This document shows, in pieces, positions 17,695 to 25,776 of a DNA stretch of 64,000 bases (positions are counted from its first letter, which is position 1; every line of letters begins with the position of its first letter). The notes under the pieces are model-generated. The model made no database searches, was not told where the DNA came from, and saw only the letters and a program-made list of their open reading frames with translations. Origin of the DNA: an uncultured Acidobacteriia bacterium (GTDB lineage: Bacteria > Acidobacteriota > Terriglobia > Bryobacterales > Bryobacteraceae); contig CAIVPR010000164.1 in NCBI GenBank assembly GCA_903907865.1, forward strand, positions 1-64,000, read 5' to 3'. Position numbers and translations under genes: made by a program.

Positions 17695-18369
17695 TTGTGC
17701 GGTGATGTTTGGGCGATTTCTTCGGGCTGGCTTGTTGGTTACAATGTCGTCATCAGGATAACGCAGCCAATACGCGCGATTGCCTTGGTCGCGGCGCTCC
17801 TGGCGACCGTGGCGTTGGCGTTCCTCACGGTGCTCGCCGTCCGCATGGGCCGCGAAAGCATGCGGGACGACGCGCGCGCGGCCGACGTCATCCTGGTGAT
17901 GGGCGCGGCCGAATACCGGGGCCATCCTTCGCCGGTCCTGAAACGGCGCCTAGACCACGCGGTGGAGCTTTACCGCCAACACCTGGCCCCCTATGTGATG
18001 ACCACCGGCGGCGCGGGCGGCGACCCGGTCTTCACCGAAGGAGGGGTCAGCCGGTCCTATTTGATCGACCGCGGCGTACCGGCGGAATCCGTCATCGTCG
18101 AGGATGTGGGCGGCTCGACGGCCCATTCGCTCGCCTCGGCCGCCGAGATCTTCCGCAGCATGGGCCTGAAATCCTGCATCGTGGTGAGCGACGGCTATCA
18201 CGTGTACCGCGTGAAGCGGATCCTGCAGCAGCAGGGGTTTACCGTCTACACTTCGCCGCGCGAACTGGCCCCGAGCGAATCGGAGTCGGTGTCGGCGTTC
18301 CGGCGGGCGTTGTTGCTGTTTCGGCAGGCGGTAGCGTACTCGATGTGGCGGATGGGGTTGCGGTTCTGA
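17695..18369 (+). CDS. YdcF/DUF218 family membrane protein
   Basis: One N-terminal membrane segment (IRAIALVAALLATVALAFLTVLAV) followed by the DUF218 domain: DVILVMGAAEYRGHPSPVLKRRLDHAVELY, MTTGGAGGD, SRSYLIDRGVPAESVIVEDVGGSTAHSLASAAE and VVSDGYHVYRVKRIL. The family includes proteins acting in envelope and vancomycin-sensitivity functions; substrate unknown. The start is uncertain: the frame begins with TTG at 17695, only 21 bases from the divergent peptidase start, and a later TTG at 17785 is possible. No ATG is available before the membrane segment. Confidence 0.85.
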   Translation: MCGDVWAISSGWLVGYNVVIRITQPIRAIALVAALLATVALAFLTVLAVRMGRESMRDDARAADVILVMGAAEYRGHPSPVLKRRLDHAVELYRQHLAPYVMTTGGAGGDPVFTEGGVSRSYLIDRGVPAESVIVEDVGGSTAHSLASAAEIFRSMGLKSCIVVSDGYHVYRVKRILQQQGFTVYTSPRELAPSESESVSAFRRALLLFRQAVAYSMWRMGLRF

Positions 18370-19074
18370 CTATTTCGGATACCACTCCAGGATCTTGACC
18401 TGCACTCCCGAGCCCTTCAGTCCGGCCTCGAATACTTTGAGGTCCGAGCCCCTGTGGTGGTACGGGTAGACGACCGCCGGATGGAACGCCTTCACCGCCG
18501 CCGCAGCCTCTTCGGGCGTCATCGTGAACGGCAGGTTCATGCAGATGAATGCTGCGTCGATGTTCTTGAGCGCCAACATCTCGGGCACGGCCTCGGTGTC
18601 GCCCGAAAAGTAGAACCGCTTGCCGCCGAAGGTCAGCACGTACCCGTTGCCCCGGCTCTTGTCGTGGTAGACCTGCGCCGGGGACGGCCCCCGCTTGAGG
18701 TTGTAGGCGGGAACGGCCTCGATGGTCCATCCTTCCCACGTTTTCGTCTGCCCGTTGGCGATGGCGTTCACGATTTCGATCTTCTCAACCACGGCGGGCG
18801 GGCCGTAGAGGACGGTGTTCTGGCCTTTGATCTTGTCGATGTTGGGCTGCGACATGTGGTCGCCGTGGATATCGGTGATGAGGATGAGGTCGGCTTTGGG
18901 AAGGCCTTCCAGCTTGCCCTGGGCGGGGTCGATGTAGATGACCTTTCCGGCGGCCTCGATCAGGACGGTGGCGTGCTGGATGGGGGTGATTTTGACCGGT
19001 CCGGCGGTGGTTTCGAAGGTTTCAGCGGCAGGGAGGGCGGCGGCGCATGCGAGCAGGAGCAATGTGCGGATCAT
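18370..19074 (-). CDS. Secreted MBL-fold metal-dependent hydrolase
   Basis: 234 residues with a signal peptide (IRTLLLLACAAALPAAE). The UlaG-like beta-lactamase fold is shown by ITPIQHATVLIEAAGKVIYIDP, the metal motif TDIHGDHMSQ, and RFYFSGDTEAVPEML, with VYPYHHRGSD near the end supplying further ligands. Reaction unknown. It converges on the YdcF gene; the two stop codons are back to back with no terminator between them. Confidence 0.88.
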   Translation of the reverse strand: MIRTLLLLACAAALPAAETFETTAGPVKITPIQHATVLIEAAGKVIYIDPAQGKLEGLPKADLILITDIHGDHMSQPNIDKIKGQNTVLYGPPAVVEKIEIVNAIANGQTKTWEGWTIEAVPAYNLKRGPSPAQVYHDKSRGNGYVLTFGGKRFYFSGDTEAVPEMLALKNIDAAFICMNLPFTMTPEEAAAAVKAFHPAVVYPYHHRGSDLKVFEAGLKGSGVQVKILEWYPK

Positions 19075-19089
19075 GTGCCCATCGTAGCG

Positions 19090-19300
19090 GATGGGGGTGA
19101 CGAGTTGATAAGTGAAGTGGTCGGCTTGTGGTCAAAGTGTTCATCAACTACGCTTGGCGGGATGTTGTGGTTGCGGATGCAAGCTTTGACAGCGGCCCGG
19201 AGTTGGTCCTTGTTCGCGAAGTTGGTCCGCAGATGGCCTTAGGGCTGGAGGAGGCTAAAGACGATTTCAACCTGGTTGATCCAGCCGGCCGAAGACGTCA
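19090..19300 (-). pseudogene. Transposase C-terminal relic (IS630-like)
   Basis: On the minus strand the sequence reads WINQVEIVFSLLQ, a stop, then LRTNFANKDQLRAAVKACIRNHN. This is the conserved C-terminal end of IS630-type transposases (family form WLNQIEIWFSILQ... with the catalytic Glu). Only this piece survives, interrupted by a stop. The rest of the 420-base gap 19075-19494 shows no gene on either strand; short frames there are shadows. Confidence 0.65.
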
Positions 19301-19494
19301 ATCCGGTGACGAGTTCACGAACGTATGCCAATGACCGCTATTCGCCTATGTGGCCGTTGCGTGGCTACCAAGGCGTGCGCAACTGGGGTGACTATCCACG
19401 CGTCTACAACAGCCAGCTCTTAGGTGCTGAAGGTGATAGTGCGGGGCTGAATGTATAAGTTCCAAGTTTGGTCCTGGTCTTCGGGTGTGATTCC

Positions 19495-21131
19495 CTACTC
19501 CCGCAGCCCGAACGTGAACACCGCGTTCCCCGCCGGGATTGAAACGTACTGTTTTCCGTCGACCGCGTACGTCGTTGGACCAGCCGACACCTGTCCGCCC
19601 ACCATGGATTTCCACAGCATCGCGCCCGTCCGCGCGTCCAACGCGTAGAAATACCCCTCGCGACCGCCCGCGAAGACTACGTCGGATGCCGTCACGAGCA
19701 CGCCGCTGTCGGTGACGTCCGTCATCTTGAATTTCCACTTGATCGCGCCCGTGCGCGGGTCGACGGCTTGGATCGCGCCATAGCCAGCCTCGGGCAGCCG
19801 AGTGTTGGTCGGACCGGGTCGCAACCCCGGAACGTCGTGCGTGGCGCCGCCTGCGGTGAACTGGTTGCCTTCGCGGTACTCCTCGGTGCGGCTGGTGTAG
19901 ACCGAGGAGGTCTCCATCCAGGTCGGAATGTAGAAGAGCCCGGTGTGCGGGCTGAAGGCGGGGTTGTACCAGTTGGTCGCGCCCTGGTTGTTGGGGTAGA
20001 GGTTCATTCCTTCGGGCGTCGAGTGCCCGGTCTGGATGGGACGGCCCTTGGCGTCGAGTCCGGTGGCCCAAGTAACCTTCTCGAACGGCTTGCCGAGCAG
20101 GAATTCGCCCGTGACCCGGTCGAGCACGTAAAAGAAGCCGTTCCGGTTGGCGAACATCAGCAGCTTGCGGGGCTTACCCTGCCAATCCATGTCGGCGAGC
20201 ACCGGCACCTGGGTCGCGTCGAAGTCGAACTCGTCGTGCGGGGTGAACTGGAAGTGCCATTTCAGCTTGCCCGTATCGGCATCGAGTGCGATCACGGAAC
20301 TGGTGTACAGATTATCGCCCTCGCGGCCGACCCCGTTCCAGTCGGGGCCGGGATTGCCGATGCCCCAGTAGATGACGTTCAGGTCGGGGTCATAGGAGCC
20401 GGTGGTCCAGATGGAGCCGCCGCCGTGCTTCCAGGAATCGCCAGCCCAGGTTTCGTGGCCGGGCTCGCCGGGCTCGGGGACAGTCTTGAAGCGCCAGATT
20501 TCCTTGCCGGTTTCGGGGTCGTAGGCCGAGAGGAAGCCGCTGATGCCGTATTCGCCGCCCGCGGGACCGGCGATGATCTTGTTCTTGACAACAAGGGGCG
20601 CAACGGTGACGGAATACCCGGCTTCGGGCCTGCCGAGGCGGGTGTTCCAGACCTCGTGGCCGTCACGGGCGTCGAGCGCCACCATGTTGCCGTCGATGGT
20701 GCCCATGAAGAGGGTGTTGCCAAGAATCGCGAGACCCCGGTTGAGGCGGCCGCAGCAGAGCCGGGCGGCGGGAGACGGCGTGTAGGCGTGGGTCCAGAAG
20801 ATGCGGCCGGAAATGGCGCCACGACCACGTTCGGCGGCTGGACGGTGTAGAGGACGCCGTCGACCACGAGGGCGGTGGCCTCGTATTTGCTGTCGGCCTC
20901 GGCGGGGGCGCGGGTCTGCAGGACCCATTTCAGTTCCAGGTTCCGGGCGTTGGCGGGCGTGATCTGGGTGAGTTTGCTGTAGCGTTGGCCGTTGAGAGCG
21001 CCGGAATAGGTGAGCCAGTTGGCGGGTTCGCGGTCCGCGTGCTGGATGCGGTCGAAGGAGACTTGTGCGAACGCGGGCAGGGCTGCGGTCAAGAGGGCAA
21101 GGAAGCGGGGGTTCACCCCGATTTTCAGCAT
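19495..21131 (-). pseudogene. PQQ-dependent alcohol dehydrogenase-like protein, frameshifted
   Basis: Quinoprotein dehydrogenase with an eight-bladed propeller. The start is MLKIGVNPRFLALLTAALPAFAQ (ATG 21131), a signal peptide, then REPANWLTYSGALNGQRYSKL. The frame is intact to TVQPPNVVVA near 20820 and resumes in another frame at ISGRIFWTHAYTP. The adjacent-cysteine motif RLCCGRLNRG is present, as are GGSIWTTGSYDPDLNVIYWG and FTPHDEFDFDA, typical of PQQ alcohol dehydrogenases. The gap would be closed by a short insertion (family form VVALDA.SGR), so a deletion of 1, 4 or 7 bases around 20815-20822 is likely. It is coupled to the upstream cytochrome c (ATG overlaps its stop by seven bases). 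If the frameshift is a sequencing error, the pair is functional. Confidence 0.85.
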
Positions 21132-21898
21132 CGCGATTTGTGTCCTTTCAGGGTCGCGAGGTACGCGACTGTGTCGGCCACTTCCTGGTCGGTCAGCCTG
21201 CCCTTGTAGACCGGCATGGGCGAGTTCTTCATGATCTCGAAGTCCTTGATGGAGGCTTTCTGGAGCGAGCGCAGGTGGCCGGTGGAATCGAGGATCTGGA
21301 GGCTGTAGGTGTCTTGGTTGAGCAGGCGGGATGGCTGGATCACGGTGCCGTCGTTGCGGACGGCCTTCAGGGTGCGGTTGTCCGGGCGGATGTCGGCGCT
21401 GGGGTCGAGGAGGGCACGTTCCAAGTCGACGGTGCGACGGGTGGCGCCGATCTCGCCGAGGTTCGGGCCGAGGAAGCCGCCTTCGCCGCCGATGCGGTGG
21501 CAGTTGAGGCACTGTCCCTTGCCGGTCACGATCGCCTTGCCGTTGGCGGGGTCGCGGGTGGTGATTGCGCCGAGCAGCGTCCGGGGCGAGGCGGCCATGG
21601 AATGCAGGTAGCCCACGATCAGGCTGGCCTGGCGGTCGTTGTAGTTGCCCGGAGGCATCGGGGTGCCGGGGACGCCCCTCTGGACGATGCCGACGAGTTC
21701 GGCGTCGGTGGTGGCCCGTCGGAAACGGTTGGACGCCAAGTTCACGCCTGAAACGCCATCGCCTTCGGGGCCATGGCAGATGACGCAATTGGCGAAAAAG
21801 AGACGGCCGCCGAACGAGACTTCCTCGGGGGAGAGTCCGTGGCCTTCCTGGGCCGTGAGTGGAATGGCGGCTAGCAACAGAGCAAGGAACGCCCGCAT
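21125..21898 (-). CDS. Diheme cytochrome c, probable electron acceptor of the PQQ dehydrogenase
   Basis: 257 residues with a signal peptide (MRAFLALLLAAIPLTAQ). Two haem c sites are visible: FANCVICHGPEGDG with axial Met in GTPMPPGNY, and KGQCLNCHRIGGEGGFLGPNL with a possible Met ligand in MPVYKGRLTDQEVADTVAYL at the C-terminal end. Located in the periplasm, it would pass electrons from the quinoprotein to the respiratory chain. It is first in the two-gene operon and overlaps the dehydrogenase start by seven bases. Confidence 0.92.
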   Translation of the reverse strand: MRAFLALLLAAIPLTAQEGHGLSPEEVSFGGRLFFANCVICHGPEGDGVSGVNLASNRFRRATTDAELVGIVQRGVPGTPMPPGNYNDRQASLIVGYLHSMAASPRTLLGAITTRDPANGKAIVTGKGQCLNCHRIGGEGGFLGPNLGEIGATRRTVDLERALLDPSADIRPDNRTLKAVRNDGTVIQPSRLLNQDTYSLQILDSTGHLRSLQKASIKDFEIMKNSPMPVYKGRLTDQEVADTVAYLATLKGHKSRC

Positions 21899-21947
21899 AA
21901 TGGGGCTAGCGTATCACAAGTTGCTTGGGATTGCGCTGCGATCCCGG

Positions 21948-22352
21948 TCAAGGTCGCCAGATGCTTGAACGCATGACCGAAAAGTGCCCGTCGAAGGTCC
22001 ACACAGGTAGCGCCAGCCTCCGGGCCAACCGATCTACCACCGCATCGACGAGGGTAATGGGCTGGTCGGAGAATTTGTTCAACTTGGCTACGCCTTCCAG
22101 AAAATCCAGAGGTTGGGGATTTACAGGGACACTCCCAGACAGAATCTCATCGAGCCATCCAGCCGCGTATTTTCCTCCAAGGCGCCGGAGGACTAGCGTG
22201 TGGGTCTCGCAAAGCACAGGAAAAGGGACCAAGATTGCGAGGCTGTCTGCGGTGATCGCTTCCAGTTCGCGATGTGCCCGTTCATGGAACTGATCGGACG
22301 GGTCCGAAAGCGCGTAAAGCGGGCCCGTGTCAGCGAGAACAGCACGGCTCAT
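21948..22352 (-). CDS. PIN-domain ribonuclease toxin (VapC-like)
   Basis: 134 residues from the ATG at 22352. PIN fold with acidic metal-binding residues in VLADTGPLYALSD (first Asp), CETHTLV (Glu), ITLVDAVVD (Asp) and WTFDGHF (Asp). It would cleave RNA when not bound by the antitoxin encoded just upstream, with which it overlaps by four bases (ATGA). The DNA here is of lower GC than nearby housekeeping genes. Confidence 0.85.
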   Translation of the reverse strand: MSRAVLADTGPLYALSDPSDQFHERAHRELEAITADSLAILVPFPVLCETHTLVLRRLGGKYAAGWLDEILSGSVPVNPQPLDFLEGVAKLNKFSDQPITLVDAVVDRLARRLALPVWTFDGHFSVMRSSIWRP

Positions 22353-22585
22353 TCGGCAGCCAAATAGCAATCGTGTGCGATGCTTATGTCGTCCAACCCA
22401 CTTCCCATCGCACTCGGGGTCACGCGAAGCCGATGTCTCGGCACCGCCATGCTCCGATTTGCCAGAAACTCCTCAAGGGCCGACTGGATCACTTCATCGA
22501 ATGGAGGAGGGGCATCCTGCTGTCGTAGCCAGGAATCCAACTGGATAGAGATGTTATCGCCGATGCTGATCGTGGCCTGTTTCAT
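22349..22585 (-). CDS. Antitoxin partner of the PIN-domain toxin
   Basis: 78 residues. MKQATISIGDNISIQLDSWLRQQ looks like a short ribbon-helix-helix-type DNA-binding N-terminus; FDEVIQSALEEFLANRSM and the C-terminal tail would wrap around the toxin. Its ATG overlaps the stop of the membrane protein gene upstream (ATGA), and its stop overlaps the toxin start, so three genes are translationally chained. Confidence 0.75.
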   Translation of the reverse strand: MKQATISIGDNISIQLDSWLRQQDAPPPFDEVIQSALEEFLANRSMAVPRHRLRVTPSAMGSGLDDISIAHDCYLAAE

Positions 22586-22935
22586 TCTGATCCCAATCTA
22601 GCATCGAAATACTCCGCAGCTTGTCGCCGGAACAGGAAATATGTGAGCGGTATGAAGATTGCGACATGCACCAGCAATTCCTGGACGGAGTGGAATGCGC
22701 TCAATCCCACGTGGAACACCATCCAAGCCGCCAGCAACCAGCGGGCCCAGCTCACGTGCCGGAGCACCAAGCCGCCTCCGACCGCTGCCAGAAGATTTGC
22801 CGATCCGGCCAACGCCAGCTCGGTGACCTCAGGGCCCCAGTGCCGGAACCGTTGGACCGTGTTGAGGAAGCCGATAAAGCCGGTTGCCACGAAGATCCAA
22901 GCGACTACTGTGATCGTGACGGATCGCTGTTTCAG
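22582..22935 (-). CDS. Small four-helix membrane protein, function unknown
   Basis: Residues from a likely CTG start at 22935, which has a GGGG ribosome-binding element five bases upstream and adds a complete first membrane helix (SVTITVVAWIFVATGFIGFL); starting at the GTG at 22890 would cut that helix. Four hydrophobic segments follow one another, with short charged loops (VQRFRHWGPEVTE, LRHVSWARW, FRRQAAEYFDARL). No known domain. Its stop overlaps the antitoxin start, placing it in the toxin-antitoxin transcript. Confidence 0.65.
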   Translation of the reverse strand: MKQRSVTITVVAWIFVATGFIGFLNTVQRFRHWGPEVTELALAGSANLLAAVGGGLVLRHVSWARWLLAAWMVFHVGLSAFHSVQELLVHVAIFIPLTYFLFRRQAAEYFDARLGSE

Positions 22936-22950
22936 ATAAACCCCTTTGTC

Positions 22951-23142
22951 CTAACGCACAGGCCGTGGAACCTGCAGGTCGTCGCAGATCTTGCGGACCA
23001 GAAAATCGTTGATCTCGCGATGCCGCTGCACTGATGAAGACCGCTTCCTCTCGGGCTGAATGAAGACGCTATGCGAGCCGCCTTCCCTCGACAATTCGCA
23101 GCCGCAGCGCTCGAGAGGTCGTATCAAGTCGACACGTTTCAT
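22951..23142 (-). CDS. hicA: HicA-family mRNA interferase toxin (second copy)
   Basis: 63 residues: MKRVDLIRPLERCGCELSR, GGSHSVFIQPERKRSSSVQRHREIN with the active-site His in GSHSVF, and DFLVRKICDDLQV. The fold and size fit HicA. It follows its antitoxin with a four-base overlap. Sequence differs greatly from the copy at 12156, so the two modules are independent acquisitions rather than a duplication. Confidence 0.85.
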   Translation of the reverse strand: MKRVDLIRPLERCGCELSREGGSHSVFIQPERKRSSSVQRHREINDFLVRKICDDLQVPRPVR

Positions 23143-23351
23143 GCCGCAGTCAGGTGGAACTCCTCGCGAATGAAATCAGTCCCGGCAATCGTGGCCTCGG
23201 CAAGTTCACGGTTGGCTTCCAAGACCATGGACACTGCTTCCTTGAGGTTTTCCCGCGCCTCTTCGAGCGTGTCGCCCTGGGTGTTCGCGCCTGGCACCTG
23301 TTCTACAAATCCAATCCAGCCTTCGGGAACCTTAATGAACACGGCATCCAT
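23139..23351 (-). CDS. hicB: HicB-family antitoxin (second copy)
   Basis: 70 residues: MDAVFIKVPEGWIGFVEQVPGANTQGDTLEEARENLKEAVSMVLE is the short HicB fold, with a C-terminal tail EFHLTAA. It heads a run of five minus-strand genes (HicB, HicA, membrane protein, antitoxin, PIN toxin) that ends at 21948 with almost no spacing. Confidence 0.85.
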   Translation of the reverse strand: MDAVFIKVPEGWIGFVEQVPGANTQGDTLEEARENLKEAVSMVLEANRELAEATIAGTDFIREEFHLTAA

Positions 23352-23412
23352 CTTCGGGGGGGGGCATATCCGAATCCTAACACTGCCTTGCCATGAATGT
23401 GAAAGTCAGGCG

Positions 23413-23438
23413 GGGCCCGTCCGGCGTCGGACGGGCCC
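23413..23438 (-). terminator. Hairpin downstream of the FAH gene
   Basis: An 11-bp perfect GC-rich stem (23413-23423 with 23428-23438) with a 4-base loop lies 13 bases after the FAH gene stop. Only a modest T-rich stretch follows on the minus strand. It probably ends the LemA-aldehyde dehydrogenase-FAH transcript. Confidence 0.65.
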
Positions 23439-23451
23439 ACCACGGGAAACC

Positions 23452-24309
23452 CTACACAATCGCGCAGGTGTTCGACAACTCGCCAATCTCTTCGACCCGG
23501 ATGCGCACCACGTCGCCCGGAGCCAGTGCCACTTCCTCCGTGACGATAATCCCGGTGCCCGTGCAGAGCACGCTGCCGGCGGGAACCGGATTCGACCGCA
23601 CCAAATACTCCACGATGGTCTCGATCTTGCGGTGCAACTTGCCTGTAGAGGTCGAGCCCGAGAACCGGATCACGCCGTCGCGGATGATCTCGCACGTCAT
23701 GTGGAGGTTGTACGGGTTCTTGATCTCGTCCGCCGTCACCATCACCGGGCCGAGTGAGCAGCACGCCGTGTAGACCTTCGACTGCGGGAGGTAGAGAGCG
23801 TTCTCACGCTCGATGTCCCAAGCCGAAACGTCGTTCGCCAGCGTATAGCCGACGATCGCGCCCTTCTTGCCCAGCACCACGGCCAGTTCCGGCTCCGGCG
23901 CCGTGAACTTGGAATCCGCCCGGATGCCGATGTTGGCTCCGGGTCCGACGCAGACGCGCGCCGTGCCCTTGAAGAAGATCTCCGGCCGCGCCTCGCGGTA
24001 CACGTACGCATACATGCCCTCGCGCGTGCCCTTCTCGGCTTCGACGGTCTCGCCATCGCGGAAGACCGCGCTGGTTTCGTATGTGCAGCCGGATGCCCAC
24101 ACCTCGACGGGGTGGATTGGAATCAGCGGCGTGGCTTCCACCGGATGGCGGCTGGCCAGGTTCGAGGCCAGCTCGGGCAGTGGCGTGTTTTCGGCTTCCG
24201 ACCGGTTGATCAGGTCGATCAGCGTGTGGGCGGGAATCGGACGTGCGATCCCATCCTCGAATATGGCCGCAATGACGGCCCCGTTTTGACGGACTTGTCC
24301 CAATTTCAT
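23452..24309 (-). CDS. Fumarylacetoacetate hydrolase family protein, probable 2-keto-3-deoxy-pentonate dehydratase
   Basis: 285 residues of the FAH superfamily. Metal-binding acidic residues are seen in EPELAVVLG and in YTLANDVSAWDIE; the YLPQSKVYTACCSLGP stretch and EIFFKGTARVCVGPG match archaeal and bacterial 2-keto-3-deoxyarabonate dehydratases (KdaraD type). That enzyme dehydrates 2-keto-3-deoxy-pentonate to 2-oxoglutarate semialdehyde. The gene upstream in the operon is a semialdehyde-type dehydrogenase, which supports the assignment. Other FAH activities, such as acylpyruvate hydrolysis, remain possible. Confidence 0.85.
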   Translation of the reverse strand: MKLGQVRQNGAVIAAIFEDGIARPIPAHTLIDLINRSEAENTPLPELASNLASRHPVEATPLIPIHPVEVWASGCTYETSAVFRDGETVEAEKGTREGMYAYVYREARPEIFFKGTARVCVGPGANIGIRADSKFTAPEPELAVVLGKKGAIVGYTLANDVSAWDIERENALYLPQSKVYTACCSLGPVMVTADEIKNPYNLHMTCEIIRDGVIRFSGSTSTGKLHRKIETIVEYLVRSNPVPAGSVLCTGTGIIVTEEVALAPGDVVRIRVEEIGELSNTCAIV

Positions 24310-24324
24310 GTCGTTGAGTCTCTT

Positions 24325-25776
24325 CTAGTACTTCATGTAGACGGTCTTGTAGTCGCTGTAGAAGTCCATCGCCGCCGGACCCTGTTCCTTGGGGCCGAAG
24401 CTGGAATCCTTGGTGCCGCCGAAAGGCAGTTGGTACTCGACACCGGCGCTGGGGAGGTTGATGGTCAGAAGGCCGGCCTCGGCGCGGTAGACGAAGTCCA
24501 TGGCGCGGGAGAGGCTGGAGGTCTGGATGGAGGAGGAGAGGCCGAACGGGATGTCGTTGGCGATGCGCATGGCATCCTCGTAGTCCTTGGCGCGCATGAC
24601 AGCCAGGACCGGTCCGAAGACTTCCTCGCAGGCCAGCGTTGTCGTCGGCAGGACACCCGCGAAGATGGTCGGCTCGACGAAGTAGCCCTTGTCGTATTCC
24701 CCGCCTGTGAGTCGGTTGCCGCCGAGGACGGGCTCGCCGCATTCCTTGCGCGCGATTTCGATGTAGCGGAGGGTGGTTTCGAGCGCGCCCTTGTCGACGC
24801 AGGGGCCGATGTCGATGCCGGGCTGCATGCCGTCGCCGACCTTGAGCTTTTTGGTGCGTTCCACAAGTTGAGCGAGAAACTCGTCGTAGATCGAATCTTC
24901 AACGATGGCGCGGCTGGTGGCGGTGCACTTCTGGCCGGTGGAGAAGAAGGCCGCGTTGCAGACATTTTCAACGGCTGACTTGATGTCGGCGTCTGCCAGC
25001 ACGATGGTGGGGTTCTTGCCGCCCATTTCGAGCTGGATGCGGATCCGGCGCTTGCTGGCTTCGGCGTGCAGCCAATGGCCCACGTCGTTGGAACCCGTGA
25101 AGGAGATTGCCTTGACCGCGGGCGAGTTGACCATTGCGCCGCCCAGTTCGGCACCGGAACCGGCGACGAAGTTGACCACGCCCTTGGGGACGCCAGCCTC
25201 GTGCAGAGCCTCGACAATGCGCCATGCGCAGAGCGGCGAGGACGACGCCGGCTTGACGACGATCGTGTTGCCGCAGATCAGTGCCGGGGCCATCTTCCAC
25301 GCCGGGATGGCGATGGGGAAGTTCCACGGTGTTACGAGCCCGACCACACCAACCGGCTTGCGGATGGCGAAAACGTGGACGCGTTCGCGTTCCGAAGGCA
25401 CCATAACGCCGTCGAGGCGCGAGCCTTCGCCCGCGAAGTAGCGGAAGATGTTGATGGCGCGGCGGACTTCGCCTTTGGCCTCGGGAAGCGTCTTGCCTTC
25501 CTCGCGGGTCATTTCAGCGCCAAGTTGGTCGAACTTCTTCTCCAGGATGTCGGCGGTCTTGTACAGGATGTTGCCGCGTGCCGGTGCCGGCATGTTGGCC
25601 CAGCCGGGAAAGGCTGCCGCCGCGGCGTTGGTTGCGGCAAGCATGTCGGCGGCGCTGGCCTTCGCGAAAAGGCCCACAATTTCGTCGGTGTTGGCCGGGT
25701 TACGGTCTTCGAAGGTCTGTGGGCTGGAGACCCACTCGCCGTTGATGTAGTTGTTGAAGATCGGTGTGGAGCTCAT
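24325..25776 (-). CDS. Aldehyde dehydrogenase, probable 2-oxoglutarate semialdehyde dehydrogenase
   Basis: 483 residues of the NAD(P)-dependent aldehyde dehydrogenase superfamily. Visible landmarks: VTPWNFPIAIPAWKMAPAL, VVKPASSSP, SFTGSNDVG, catalytic Glu in QLEMGGKNP, catalytic Cys in FFSTGQKCTATSR, and EEVFGPVLAVM. Together with the downstream FAH gene (15 bases away) this fits the final oxidation of 2-oxoglutarate semialdehyde to 2-oxoglutarate in non-phosphorylating pentose breakdown. Its start overlaps the LemA stop by four bases. Confidence 0.88.
   Translation of the reverse strand: MSSTPIFNNYINGEWVSSPQTFEDRNPANTDEIVGLFAKASAADMLAATNAAAAAFPGWANMPAPARGNILYKTADILEKKFDQLGAEMTREEGKTLPEAKGEVRRAINIFRYFAGEGSRLDGVMVPSERERVHVFAIRKPVGVVGLVTPWNFPIAIPAWKMAPALICGNTIVVKPASSSPLCAWRIVEALHEAGVPKGVVNFVAGSGAELGGAMVNSPAVKAISFTGSNDVGHWLHAEASKRRIRIQLEMGGKNPTIVLADADIKSAVENVCNAAFFSTGQKCTATSRAIVEDSIYDEFLAQLVERTKKLKVGDGMQPGIDIGPCVDKGALETTLRYIEIARKECGEPVLGGNRLTGGEYDKGYFVEPTIFAGVLPTTTLACEEVFGPVLAVMRAKDYEDAMRIANDIPFGLSSSIQTSSLSRAMDFVYRAEAGLLTINLPSAGVEYQLPFGGTKDSSFGPKEQGPAAMDFYSDYKTVYMKY

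Noticed and set aside
19128-19334. Possible small plus-strand gene in the 19075-19494 gap
   Set aside because: The minus strand of the same bases carries transposase similarity, and the plus frame has no domain or good start.
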